Positions 1-5,592 of a DNA stretch of 38,011 nucleotides are shown one piece after another. The DNA is from a virus. The first letter of the stretch is position 1; the number at the start of each line of letters is the position of its first letter. A program made the translations under genes and the position numbers. Below the pieces are notes generated by a model, which ran no database searches, was not told where the DNA came from, and was given only the letters and a program-made list of their open reading frames with translations. The stretch covers positions 1-38,011 of the IMG/VR virus record IMGVR_UViG_3300042731_001106. One strand, given 5' to 3'.

Positions 1-233
1 TTGCGTTTGGTTTTAGGTGCTTCATAGTAGCGAAAGTGGAGGATGTTTGGTTTGTATCTTTCAATGTACTTATGAGCGTGTTCTTTACAGGAGAACCAAG
101 CAACTGTTGTACCTGGGGTATTCTTTTTGATTCGTAATGCAATGCGGTATGTGAATGTGGGCTCGTGTGGGAACAGATCTTTATCTGTTGACCTAGTTGG
201 TTCTGGTAGTTTTACTTTCTTGGGGCGTGGCAT
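1..233 (-). CDS. Hypothetical protein, 3' end cut by window edge
   Basis: The minus strand is open from an ATG at 233 to the window edge, giving at least 77 residues starting MPRPKKVKLPEPTRSTDKD. It is basic overall, with a Lys/Pro-rich N-terminus and a later segment TVAWFSCKEHAHKYIERYK. No family is recognised. The start is divergent from the plus-strand gene at 257, with only 23 bases between the two ATGs, so both may be served by one short divergent control region. No clear ribosome binding site is visible. Function unknown. Confidence 0.6.
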   Translation of the reverse strand, partial: MPRPKKVKLPEPTRSTDKDLFPHEPTFTYRIALRIKKNTPGTTVAWFSCKEHAHKYIERYKPNILHFRYYEAPKTKR

Positions 234-256
234 AGATAGTTTGTTTAGGTGTTGTT

Positions 257-439
257 ATGTCGTGTAAGAACTGTGATGAGTTTGACTTAGATGCATTGGA
301 AGATTCGATGTTTGACCACATTATAACAGCTGCTGGCGATAAGTGGACAGTACGTTGTGATAGTGGTAGAATAGTTACATTCGACTCACGTCAAGAAGCG
401 AAGGAGTTTATTTTTAATGGCGGATTACAGGATGTCTGA
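257..439 (+). CDS. Small acidic hypothetical protein
   Basis: A 60-residue acidic protein beginning MSCKNCDEFDLDALEDS, with a Cys-x2-Cys at residues 3-6. The segment KWTVRCDSGRIVTFDSRQEAK looks like a small beta-rich fold. AGGT lies about seven bases before the ATG. Its last 23 bases overlap the start of the oxygenase gene at 417, so the two are probably translated from one message. No family is recognised. The CxxC could bind a metal, but a single pair is weak evidence. Confidence 0.55.
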   Translation: MSCKNCDEFDLDALEDSMFDHIITAAGDKWTVRCDSGRIVTFDSRQEAKEFIFNGGLQDV

Positions 440-1094
440 GACCTTTATACGAGAGTATAGAGATCACGCGCCACAATCATTTTGTCAGGAGCTTTGTGCT
501 TATGCTGATGACATTGTAACTGGTAAGATTACTGGTTTGAATAGTGTGATGGGTGGTTATGATACCCAACACAATCGTAGTGACTTTGCTTTTTGGTTGA
601 CTGAAGGTAGTCGTCCTGATCTTAAGTTTGTACTACATCAACAATGGGCGAAGCTTTGTGGTGGTGAAGGTGGATACTTGGATGAGTTTAGCCAACTTAG
701 TGCTAATGATTTTTATATGGATGCCACTAAGATTCAGGTAACATATCCTGGTGAAGGATTTCATCAGTGGCATTATGATAACAGTGGGTTCTTAGTTCAA
801 GGTAGAGAGTTTGTTATTATTACATACTTGAATGATGGTTTTGAAGGTGGTGAAACAGAGTTCTTACATCAAGGTGTAAGAATTAAGCCTGAAGCTGGTA
901 AAACTGTTATCTTCCCTGCATCTTATACACATATGCACAGGGGCAATCCACCCCTCAATGGTGTCAAATATATTGCTACAACGTGGGCGTCACGTATACC
1001 TAGGATGGATACTGAAACCTGCGCTACTGATATACCTGGGTACATCGTACCATCAGAAGCGCAGATTACATACTACAAAAACAACAAGGGTTAA
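417..1094 (+). CDS. 2OG-Fe(II) oxygenase, prolyl-4-hydroxylase-like
   Basis: A 225-residue protein of the 2-oxoglutarate/Fe(II) oxygenase superfamily (double-stranded beta helix), which hydroxylates a substrate using O2 and 2-oxoglutarate. The visible facial triad is H119-Y-D121 in FHQWHYDN and a distal His in THMHRG (H174 the best candidate). K184 in GVKYIATTW is the expected 2OG-binding residue. Between them lie ITYLNDGFEGGETEF and IFPASYTHMHRG, typical of phage prolyl-4-hydroxylase-like proteins. The start at 417 is chosen because AAGGAG sits ten bases upstream; an alternative ATG at 432 has a poorer site. The substrate is unknown. It is clearly paralogous to 25667-26332. The stop codon overlaps that of the converging gene at 1091. 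Confidence 0.88.
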   Translation: MADYRMSETFIREYRDHAPQSFCQELCAYADDIVTGKITGLNSVMGGYDTQHNRSDFAFWLTEGSRPDLKFVLHQQWAKLCGGEGGYLDEFSQLSANDFYMDATKIQVTYPGEGFHQWHYDNSGFLVQGREFVIITYLNDGFEGGETEFLHQGVRIKPEAGKTVIFPASYTHMHRGNPPLNGVKYIATTWASRIPRMDTETCATDIPGYIVPSEAQITYYKNNKG

Positions 1095-1273
1095 TGAAAC
1101 TCTGAGTATCGAGAGTGCAGATAGTCAATCAGTTCCTGTCTGTACTCCATCAATTCGTGATAACACAACTGATTATGTGCACACTGACGGAGACGATTGT
1201 CAGGCTTGAGTACAGACTCTAGCATCAATGTGAGCGCACGATTGCGCTTCACAGACTTATCTTCAGTGTCCAT
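1091..1273 (-). CDS. Small hypothetical protein
   Basis: A 60-residue protein starting MDTEDKSVKRNRALTLMLES and ending with a charged helical tail ELIDYLHSRYSEFH. The open frame extends upstream to 1342 with ATGs at 1336 and 1315. The ATG at 1273 is chosen because it overlaps the end of the preceding gene by only 11 bases and gives natural-looking sequence. It is probably all-alpha. No family is recognised. Confidence 0.5.
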   Translation of the reverse strand: MDTEDKSVKRNRALTLMLESVLKPDNRLRQCAHNQLCYHELMEYRQELIDYLHSRYSEFH

Positions 1274-1475
1274 TTGGTTTGTTGCGATGGAAAAGATGGG
1301 GCGTTTGTTGTCCATCAAGATACGCGAGGATGGCATTGACACGGTTCAAATTGTCCTGAAAGTAATCCTGTAGACCATAGAGTTCGGTTCGGATGTCAGA
1401 GATGAAATCGTATGGAGATACAGTTGTATCGTTGCTAACGTACTCCAGGATAATATCACTGAGCAACCCTCTCAT
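1263..1475 (-). CDS. Small hypothetical protein
   Basis: A 70-residue protein starting MRGLLSDIILEYVSNDTTVS, followed by a helical segment with alternating acidic and hydrophobic residues. The frame is open upstream to 1634, but that extension is Ser/Thr-rich and antisense in character, and a better gene occupies another frame there (1489-1662). The ATG at 1475 has GGAAG just upstream and lies 13 bases after the stop of that gene, as expected for an operon. No family is recognised. Confidence 0.5.
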   Translation of the reverse strand: MRGLLSDIILEYVSNDTTVSPYDFISDIRTELYGLQDYFQDNLNRVNAILAYLDGQQTPHLFHRNKPNGH

Positions 1476-1488
1476 ATGCTTCCGATAT

Positions 1489-1662
1489 TTATCCTCCGAT
1501 ATTGTCTGTTTTTCCGAGCTCGTGTCCGAGGTGGGTGTAGAGCTCTCCAAGTCGGATGTTATAACTACGCTCAATGGATCCTTGCTGCTTTCTTGAGAGG
1601 AACTGGAGGGAGTCTGCGAGGGCTTTAACTTCATTTTGAGAGAGGCGGATACAGTGACGCAT
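1489..1662 (-). CDS. Small hypothetical protein, 57 residues
   Basis: Reading the minus strand from an ATG at 1662 gives a 57-residue frame starting MRHCIRLSQNEVKALADSLQ and ending in NIGG. The composition (amphipathic helices, balanced charges) is much more protein-like than the overlapping Ser-rich frame extending from 1475 to 1634. It ends 13 bases before the next start. A TATAAC box lies 18 bases upstream of the ATG. No family is recognised. Confidence 0.5.
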   Translation of the reverse strand: MRHCIRLSQNEVKALADSLQFLSRKQQGSIERSYNIRLGELYTHLGHELGKTDNIGG

Positions 1663-1679
1663 AGTGTTGAGAAACTACA

Positions 1680-1685
1680 GTTATA
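1680..1685 (-). promoter_or_regulatory. Possible -10 box (TATAAC)
   Basis: On the minus strand TATAAC lies 18 bases before the ATG at 1662 and just after the end of the 1688-1879 gene. It resembles the TATAATA boxes upstream of other small genes here but has a mismatch and no clear -35 element. Weak. Confidence 0.3.
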
Positions 1686-1687
1686 GT

Positions 1688-1879
1688 CTACATTGTTTCA
1701 TAGTCTAAGTCAAGTACACAGAAGCCATATGTGTCACTGATCTCATCAACCAAGTCATCTTCATCAATGTCCCAGATTTGTTGTTTACAGTTGGCTACAA
1801 TTTTCTCCTGCATCATAGGTGGCAACTCAAAATTGTCATCAGAGAAGTCAAAATTGATGCTGGTGACTTTAAAAGACAT
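1688..1879 (-). CDS. Small acidic hypothetical protein
   Basis: A 63-residue, strongly acidic protein starting MSFKVTSINFDFSDDNFELP. The middle contains PPMMQEKIVANCKQQIWDIDE and the end CVLDLDYETM. The frame extends upstream to 1966, but that extension begins with TTG and reads like noise, so the ATG at 1879 is preferred. This ATG overlaps the stop of the preceding gene by 11 bases, implying translational coupling. No function can be assigned. Confidence 0.55.
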   Translation of the reverse strand: MSFKVTSINFDFSDDNFELPPMMQEKIVANCKQQIWDIDEDDLVDEISDTYGFCVLDLDYETM

Positions 1880-2030
1880 TGGTGTAACGCTCGTGTTGGG
1901 TTTTGGTGATGTGACCTTCAGCCAGCATATTATCACATACGTGGCAGAAGACTTGGAACTTCTCAACCTTGCTTAGTGCTTTACCTTCACAGCACTCGCG
2001 GATCGTCTTGACAATGGTGGCTTTGAGCAT
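1869..2030 (-). CDS. Small Cys-containing hypothetical protein
   Basis: A 53-residue protein starting MLKATIVKTIRECCEGKALS, with Cys pairs CC (residues 12-13) and HVCDN, and ending in KTQHERYTNVF. His and Cys spacing (CC, C, HVC, H) could form a small zinc site, but this is speculative. The longer frame to 2072 begins with TTG and is not favoured. It is coupled to the downstream gene by an 11-base overlap. Confidence 0.5.
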   Translation of the reverse strand: MLKATIVKTIRECCEGKALSKVEKFQVFCHVCDNMLAEGHITKTQHERYTNVF

Positions 2031-2090
2031 AATGAAAATAGGTGAGGGGAGGTCTCGCGGCTGGAGACACAATTACATAGACCCTCAGGA

Positions 2091-2330
2091 TCAGCAGGAG
2101 AGGGGAGCGTAGTCGGGACCGTTGTAGCAGTGGATGTTGAAGTCTGTAACCTGAGCACCGTTGGCGATGTGGTTGTTAGCATCATACATCATCTCAGACT
2201 TGACGATGGTGGAGAATGTGACCATCTCAGTCTCAGCACCAGGATGCCAGGTCACGCGGCGCACGAAGCGGGTGCCAGACGGAGTGACGGGATAGTAGTC
2301 AACTTGAGTGGCGGAGGTGAGGAGTTGCAT
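2091..2330 (-). CDS. Hypothetical protein
   Basis: A 79-residue protein starting MQLLTSATQVDYYPVTPSGT. The pattern RFVRRVTWHPGAETEMVTFSTI suggests a small beta-rich fold. AAGGA precedes the ATG by about seven bases, and TATAATA lies 23 bases upstream, so it appears to have its own promoter. No family is recognised. Confidence 0.6.
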   Translation of the reverse strand: MQLLTSATQVDYYPVTPSGTRFVRRVTWHPGAETEMVTFSTIVKSEMMYDANNHIANGAQVTDFNIHCYNGPDYAPLSC

Positions 2331-2352
2331 TGGTGTCCTTTGCTGATGAACA

Positions 2353-2359
2353 TATTATA
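2353..2359 (-). promoter_or_regulatory. -10-like box TATAATA for 2091-2330
   Basis: TATAATA on the minus strand, 23 bases upstream of the start at 2330 and immediately after the stop of the gene at 2367. No matching -35 hexamer is evident. The position relative to the ATG is shared with five other genes in this block. Confidence 0.5.
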
Positions 2360-2366
2360 GGGCAGA

Positions 2367-2618
2367 TCAGGCGCTGCGCACCTCACCTGCGACCACTACG
2401 TCAGCTGGCACACGGGAGATGGTGTAGCGACGGATCTGCTGAGAGAATTGACGCCAGGCATCGACAGTCTCGTTCACGATGCGGTTGTGCTGGCGATCAG
2501 CGCCCTTAGCAGTTGTGCACTTGCCACACTTGCGGAAGTATACGATGGGGTGCTGGGGAGCGTCCACGGTGTCGATCTCGATCTTGTAGTAGCAGTGCTT
2601 CACGACGGTGGTGGTCAT
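2367..2618 (-). CDS. Hypothetical protein with CxxC
   Basis: An 83-residue protein starting MTTTVVKHCYYKIEIDTVDA. It contains YFRKCGKCTTAKGADRQHNR, where CGKC is a CxxC that could bind zinc or be redox-active. The second half is helical (VDAWRQFSQQIRRYTISRV). A purine-rich GAGGGAGA sequence precedes the ATG, and TATAATA lies 27 bases upstream. No family is recognised. Confidence 0.58.
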   Translation of the reverse strand: MTTTVVKHCYYKIEIDTVDAPQHPIVYFRKCGKCTTAKGADRQHNRIVNETVDAWRQFSQQIRRYTISRVPADVVVAGEVRSA

Positions 2619-2644
2619 CGAGTCTCCCTCGTTTGGTATGTACC

Positions 2645-2651
2645 TATTATA
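2645..2651 (-). promoter_or_regulatory. -10-like box TATAATA for 2367-2618
   Basis: TATAATA on the minus strand, 27 bases upstream of the ATG at 2618, directly following a GC-rich hairpin (2654-2678). There is no obvious -35 hexamer because that position is taken by the hairpin. Confidence 0.5.
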
Positions 2652-2653
2652 AT

Positions 2654-2678
2654 GCCCCCACCGCGATGCGGCAGGGGC
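2654..2678 (-). terminator. GC-rich hairpin after lysozyme-like gene
   Basis: The inverted repeat GCCCC...GGGGC with inner CCGC/GCGG arms lies 28 bases after the stop of the 2707-3207 gene. The minus-strand 3' side reads CATTATAATAGG, so there is no good T-run. It may be a weak or factor-assisted terminator separating that gene from the next one. Confidence 0.45.
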
Positions 2679-2706
2679 TCTGTGCCAGCTCTAGAACTGG
2701 TTGCAA

Positions 2707-3207
2707 TCACTCTACAACAGTGATTTTATTGATATATTCATTTGCATAAGACCACCTGTTCCCCGTGATGCCCCAACGAATCCACGCAAAAGCTGCGTCT
2801 TTATACGAATGGAGCGGAAGTCCAGGTGTTTCAAACACGGAACGCACCTTTTTGAAGTCATATTCATTCAATAGGTAGCGCATTTGTCCCTTGATAGTGT
2901 TGGCATCACACTTGTACTTGGAGCAGAAGTCATTAAGACCCTTGATCCGTAGCTCTGATGTCCACTGAATGAGTCCAAATCCTCCGCGTGTGTTGTTGTA
3001 ACAGTCCCAGTATCCTGTGGCTGAACGTGGATAGTATCCTTCACACGCTAACGGATTGAACCCTGATTCTTGTTTAATGTTAGCAAGAATAACAGCAACT
3101 GCATTTTTATCTGTGATGCCATCTTTTTGTAACTCATTTAATACTACCTGCTCTGAGGGACTACAGAGGGCACAAATGAGTGCGACTGATGTGGATGTAC
3201 CAAACAT
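2707..3207 (-). CDS. Phage tail-lysozyme-like peptidoglycan hydrolase
   Basis: A 166-residue protein resembling the phage tail lysozyme family (Phage_lysozyme2 type), which cleaves peptidoglycan. Visible motifs in order are ILANIKQESGFNP (residues 40-52, with E47 the likely catalytic acid), GGFGLIQWTSELRIKGL (76-91), KGQMRYLLNEY (106-116) and an aromatic C-terminal segment FAWIRWGI (140-147). The first 15 residues (SVALICALC) are hydrophobic and could be an export signal or short anchor. Six or more Cys suggest disulfides. It stands alone between small genes rather than inside a tail protein, so it could be an endolysin for host lysis or a virion lysozyme. No strong ribosome binding site is visible. 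Confidence 0.7.
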   Translation of the reverse strand: MFGTSTSVALICALCSPSEQVVLNELQKDGITDKNAVAVILANIKQESGFNPLACEGYYPRSATGYWDCYNNTRGGFGLIQWTSELRIKGLNDFCSKYKCDANTIKGQMRYLLNEYDFKKVRSVFETPGLPLHSYKDAAFAWIRWGITGNRWSYANEYINKITVVE

Positions 3208-3243
3208 AGTTTAAGAGGCATTGTAGGACGTTGTAGAGGTGTC

Positions 3244-3441
3244 TCAGTTCACTCTTTCAAAGTCTTCGATCTGGTCAACACTAACCTCATACTCACCAGC
3301 AATCAAATAGTAATGATTACCAGCACCTTCTTCTACCTCACGTACACCAAGGTACTTGAGTTCGTTCTCATCAAACTGGTGTTCTCTGAGGGCTGCTTGA
3401 AGTTTTAAATGTAGCAATTCGCTTTTCTGAGGTACCAGCAT
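3244..3441 (-). CDS. C-terminal part of a probably frameshifted gene
   Basis: The downstream half of what looks like one gene with 3371-3670. The coding-like stretch reads KSELLHLKLQAALREHQFDE and continues to a tail ending SVDQIEDFERVN. The frame is open upstream to 3522 but that extension starts at TTG. The first ATG is at 3441, without a ribosome binding site. Continuity of sequence character across the A7 run at 3474-3480 indicates that the protein originally continued from the other frame. As a separate protein it would have 65 residues. No family is recognised. Confidence 0.5.
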   Translation of the reverse strand: MLVPQKSELLHLKLQAALREHQFDENELKYLGVREVEEGAGNHYYLIAGEYEVSVDQIEDFERVN

Positions 3442-3670
3442 AGACCGAGCGTAAGTGATCGAGTGAATGAATCTTTTTTTCGGGGTGTACCACAATAGAT
3501 GACCATTTTTCACGCGGTACAATTACGCACGTTATGTCATATGGACAGCGTGCGTGACTATCTTGGAGATCACATTTGATTGTAACCGTGATGTATTGGT
3601 CATCTATGAACCACACTGCTCCCGAAATATCAGCGTGTGGTACGGTTACCCAATCTCCTAGTTCAAACAT
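3371..3670 (-). CDS. N-terminal part of a probably frameshifted gene
   Basis: The frame begins MFELGDWVTVPHADISGAVW, a compact beta-rich start that looks genuinely coding up to VVHPEKK at about residue 66. After that the sequence turns into noise-like SSSPQRTPV and ends at 3371. Removing one A from the A7 run at 3474-3480 would join it to the 3244-3441 frame in a 141-residue protein. It starts four bases after the stop of the gene at 3675, implying co-transcription. Whether the split is a real lesion, a +1 or -2 recoding site or a homopolymer error cannot be told from sequence alone. Confidence 0.5.
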   Translation of the reverse strand: MFELGDWVTVPHADISGAVWFIDDQYITVTIKCDLQDSHARCPYDITCVIVPREKWSSIVVHPEKKIHSLDHLRSVYAGTSEKRIATFKTSSSPQRTPV

Positions 3671-3674
3671 AAGC

Positions 3675-3908
3675 TTAGCGACGAGATACGGTGTCTTTAA
3701 TGTAACAGGGCTTGCCCGTTAACCATTTAGGATACTCGTTATCTTCGATTGCGAGCGAGAATTGCATCTCATTGTCAAAATAGTACACATCACGCCATCG
3801 TTTAGTGTACTCATCCTGTTCTTGCAAGCGATAATCAGGTTGACCGTTCTCTAGTGTACCAGCTGTGACGAATCGAAATCCGTTCTTCTCAATGATAGTT
3901 TTTGTCAT
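3675..3908 (-). CDS. Hypothetical protein
   Basis: A 77-residue protein starting MTKTIIEKNGFRFVTAGTLE. It is rich in charged and aromatic residues (RWRDVYYFDNEMQF) and ends with KPCYIKDTVSRR. It heads a two-gene unit with the frameshifted gene downstream, separated by four bases. A TATACTA box lies 20 bases before the ATG. No family is recognised. Confidence 0.58.
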   Translation of the reverse strand: MTKTIIEKNGFRFVTAGTLENGQPDYRLQEQDEYTKRWRDVYYFDNEMQFSLAIEDNEYPKWLTGKPCYIKDTVSRR

Positions 3909-3927
3909 AGGATGGCAACAATGGTGT

Positions 3928-3934
3928 TAGTATA
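3928..3934 (-). promoter_or_regulatory. -10-like box TATACTA for 3675-3908
   Basis: TATACTA on the minus strand, 20 bases upstream of the start at 3908. It has one mismatch to the TATAATA boxes seen before neighbouring genes, at the same relative position. Confidence 0.4.
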
Positions 3935-3939
3935 GCAGA

Positions 3940-4386
3940 TCACTTGTACAGGTAACCACCTGCCCAGTCACAATTCTTGAGAACAAACTCACGATCAGAG
4001 ATGAGGCGGAGGTCAAAGCGAACACCTTTGGCAGGTGCTTTGTATGATGCGGCTTTGTACAGTTCGCCAGTCTTCTTGTCAACGAAAGCGTGCACACTCT
4101 TGGACTGTGATTCAGTCTCCATCACAATCTTGTGATACTTGCGACCAGTCTCGATAGAAAACTCATAGAGATGCTTACCATCCTTAAGTTCCTGAATGCG
4201 AGTGTTGTGATACTCAGGATTGTCATCAGAGGCAGCGAAGAACTGCTGACGACGGATAGACTCTTCAAGGAAATCGTCTTGGAGTGCCTCACAGAGCATC
4301 AGGCACCACTTGCGGACGTTCAGTTCAATGGTGTTGCGTGCATCAGCGGTGGCGCAGAAGTCAGCGAAGGATTGAGTGGCGGTCAT
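3940..4386 (-). CDS. Hypothetical protein, 148 residues
   Basis: A soluble protein starting MTATQSFADFCATADARNTI. The N-terminal half is helical (VRKWCLMLCEALQDDFLEES). The C-terminal half is beta-rich, with a segment beginning KYHKIVMETESQSKSVHAFV and then DKKTGELYKAASYK. The latter resembles small phage proteins that carry a conserved DKxTGxxYK pattern of unknown role. A good ribosome binding site (AAGGGA) and a TATAATA box 23 bases upstream support this start. No enzymatic motif is visible. Confidence 0.68.
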   Translation of the reverse strand: MTATQSFADFCATADARNTIELNVRKWCLMLCEALQDDFLEESIRRQQFFAASDDNPEYHNTRIQELKDGKHLYEFSIETGRKYHKIVMETESQSKSVHAFVDKKTGELYKAASYKAPAKGVRFDLRLISDREFVLKNCDWAGGYLYK

Positions 4387-4408
4387 TGCTGTCCCTTGAT
4401 TACCTTAG

Positions 4409-4415
4409 TATTATA
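4409..4415 (-). promoter_or_regulatory. -10-like box TATAATA for 3940-4386
   Basis: TATAATA on the minus strand, 23 bases upstream of the ATG at 4386 and six bases after the stop of the 4421-5038 gene. No -35 hexamer is obvious. Confidence 0.5.
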
Positions 4416-4420
4416 CAGCC

Positions 4421-5038
4421 CTATGGGCGTGGTTTGGGTTGGTATGGACACTTGTCCAAGTGGACCGTGGGGTCCTTGTTCACCACACCAGGGAACGTGT
4501 TGAATGATAGAGTGTATCGCGTGGTATCCTCATCATTGATCTCCACACTATGCTCTAGGTTAGATGGGAATAAGATCATCTTACCTGGCATTGGTGTATA
4601 TGCTTCTCTGTTCATATATCTGTCAGAGATAGGCATACCCATTATATTATCGTATGGGTTTCTCCTACTGAACACAGTTCTACCACCACTACCAGCGAGA
4701 TAGATGATGCCACTGATAACAGACCAGGGATGTACGTGTTCGTGTGTATAATCACCGCGCTCTGCTTTGTTCATCCACATCGCACATACTTCCATCTGGT
4801 AAGCAAATGGATTGGTGAACACATCATTATAGATCTCTACAATAGTTTCATTGATCCAGTCACACACTGGCTCTGCTTCAGGTAAACCAAACACGTCAGT
4901 AAATTTACGTGCATTAGTATCACCCCAATGGTAATCTAATGATGGTGCCCACTGCAAGAGAGGTAAGTATATCTCTTGGGGTACATCAATTTCATACACC
5001 ATTATCGGGAAGATCGGGATCTTGTTTAACTTTATCAT
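4421..5038 (-). CDS. 2OG-Fe(II) oxygenase-like protein
   Basis: A 205-residue protein resembling the putative 2OG-Fe(II) oxygenase family common in cyanophages. The N-terminus IPIFPIMVYEIDVP matches the family's usual FPTPVY-like opening, which favours the start at 5038 over the ATG at 5002. Candidate metal-site residues are H101-V-H103 in YTHEHVHPWSVISGIIYLAG and H163 in LFPSNLEHSVEIN. R174 in TRYTLSFN is the likely 2OG contact. The substrate is unknown. It overlaps the end of the preceding gene (4992-5246) by 47 bases, or by 11 bases with the alternative start. Confidence 0.78.
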   Translation of the reverse strand: MIKLNKIPIFPIMVYEIDVPQEIYLPLLQWAPSLDYHWGDTNARKFTDVFGLPEAEPVCDWINETIVEIYNDVFTNPFAYQMEVCAMWMNKAERGDYTHEHVHPWSVISGIIYLAGSGGRTVFSRRNPYDNIMGMPISDRYMNREAYTPMPGKMILFPSNLEHSVEINDEDTTRYTLSFNTFPGVVNKDPTVHLDKCPYQPKPRP

Positions 5039-5246
5039 AGTTTAGATCTTCGTTGTAGGTAGTATTAAATGCATCGCAAATAAACTTGAGTGAAGGATCT
5101 TCTTTGGGCTTGGGTTGTGCACCACGAGCACGCATTTCACGCCAACTCAGCACATCATTGTGCGGACGTTGTGCACGGTAGAATGGCTCAAGAGCGGCAG
5201 CATCTTTGACACTCAGTGTCAGACGAGATGGAAGTGTACCTTGCAT
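4992..5246 (-). CDS. Hypothetical protein
   Basis: An 84-residue protein starting MQGTLPSRLTLSVKDAAALE. A charged middle (SWREMRARGAQPKPKEDP) is followed by a helical, acidic tail. It precedes and overlaps the oxygenase gene, so the two are probably translated from one message. TATAATA lies 20 bases upstream. No ribosome binding site is evident and no family is recognised. Confidence 0.55.
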   Translation of the reverse strand: MQGTLPSRLTLSVKDAAALEPFYRAQRPHNDVLSWREMRARGAQPKPKEDPSLKFICDAFNTTYNEDLNYDKVKQDPDLPDNGV

Positions 5247-5265
5247 TGTAATTTGTCAATGCTCA

Positions 5266-5272
5266 TATTATA
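5266..5272 (-). promoter_or_regulatory. -10-like box TATAATA for 4992-5246
   Basis: TATAATA on the minus strand, 20 bases upstream of the ATG at 5246 and seven bases after the T-tail of the terminator at 5279-5299. A terminator followed by a promoter isolates this unit from the gene upstream. Confidence 0.5.
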
Positions 5273-5278
5273 GATGAG

Positions 5279-5299
5279 AAAACCCCCTGTGAAGGGGGT
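5279..5299 (-). terminator. Rho-independent terminator after 5314-5562
   Basis: A perfect 7-bp stem (ACCCCCT/AGGGGGT) with a 4-base loop, followed on the minus strand by TTTT. It lies 15 bases after the stop of the 5314-5562 gene. This is the clearest terminator in the window. Confidence 0.8.
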
Positions 5300-5313
5300 C
5301 GTGTGCCAGTTTC

Positions 5314-5562
5314 CTAGCTGTCACTCTCGATAATTTTTTTTAGGAGATTATCACCAATACTTAATTGGTGTTTTCTAAAAAATTCACGTTTTTGCATATC
5401 TGTAGTATTTGAGAATTTAAGAGAAGTCATCTGTTCTGCAAACATACGTTTGTATGTGTGCAACATTTCCTTCAAATATCCTCGTTCTTCGAGAGTGAGG
5501 GTAACGTCACGATATACCGTAACGTCAACGGTTCCTGATTGTGGAATTGAGTGAGCGCCCAT
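5314..5562 (-). CDS. Hypothetical protein, helical
   Basis: An 82-residue protein starting MGAHSIPQSGTVDVTVYRDV. A short beta segment is followed by helices (LTLEERGYLKEMLHTYKRMF) and a charged tail ending LLKKIIESDS. AAAGG precedes the ATG. It is flanked by its own -10-like box and the terminator at 5279-5299, so it appears to be a single-gene unit. No family is recognised. Confidence 0.6.
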   Translation of the reverse strand: MGAHSIPQSGTVDVTVYRDVTLTLEERGYLKEMLHTYKRMFAEQMTSLKFSNTTDMQKREFFRKHQLSIGDNLLKKIIESDS

Positions 5563-5585
5563 TGTGCCTTTGTTAACCGCTCACG

Positions 5586-5592
5586 GATTATA
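5586..5592 (-). promoter_or_regulatory. Sigma70-like promoter for 5314-5562 (-10 TATAATC)
   Basis: TATAAT on the minus strand, 24 bases upstream of the ATG at 5562. TTGCAG lies 18 bases upstream of it as a possible -35. It is the best two-part promoter in the small-gene block and sits immediately after the stop of the large structural gene at 5593. Confidence 0.55.

Noticed and set aside
1486-1493. GATAAATA octamer overlapping the stop of 1489-1662
   Set aside because: Only 11-18 bases before the next ATG, much closer than the 31-43 bases seen at the other late octamers, and created by the GGAGGATAAATA stop context.
3474-3481. A AAA AAG as a programmed -1 frameshift site
   Set aside because: The frame that continues naturally is +1 (or -2) relative to the first. 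A -1 slip leads into a third frame that ends after about 23 codons.
4461-4476. GGACC/GGTCC hairpin as a terminator
   Set aside because: It lies inside the coding end of the oxygenase gene 4421-5038 and has no T-run.
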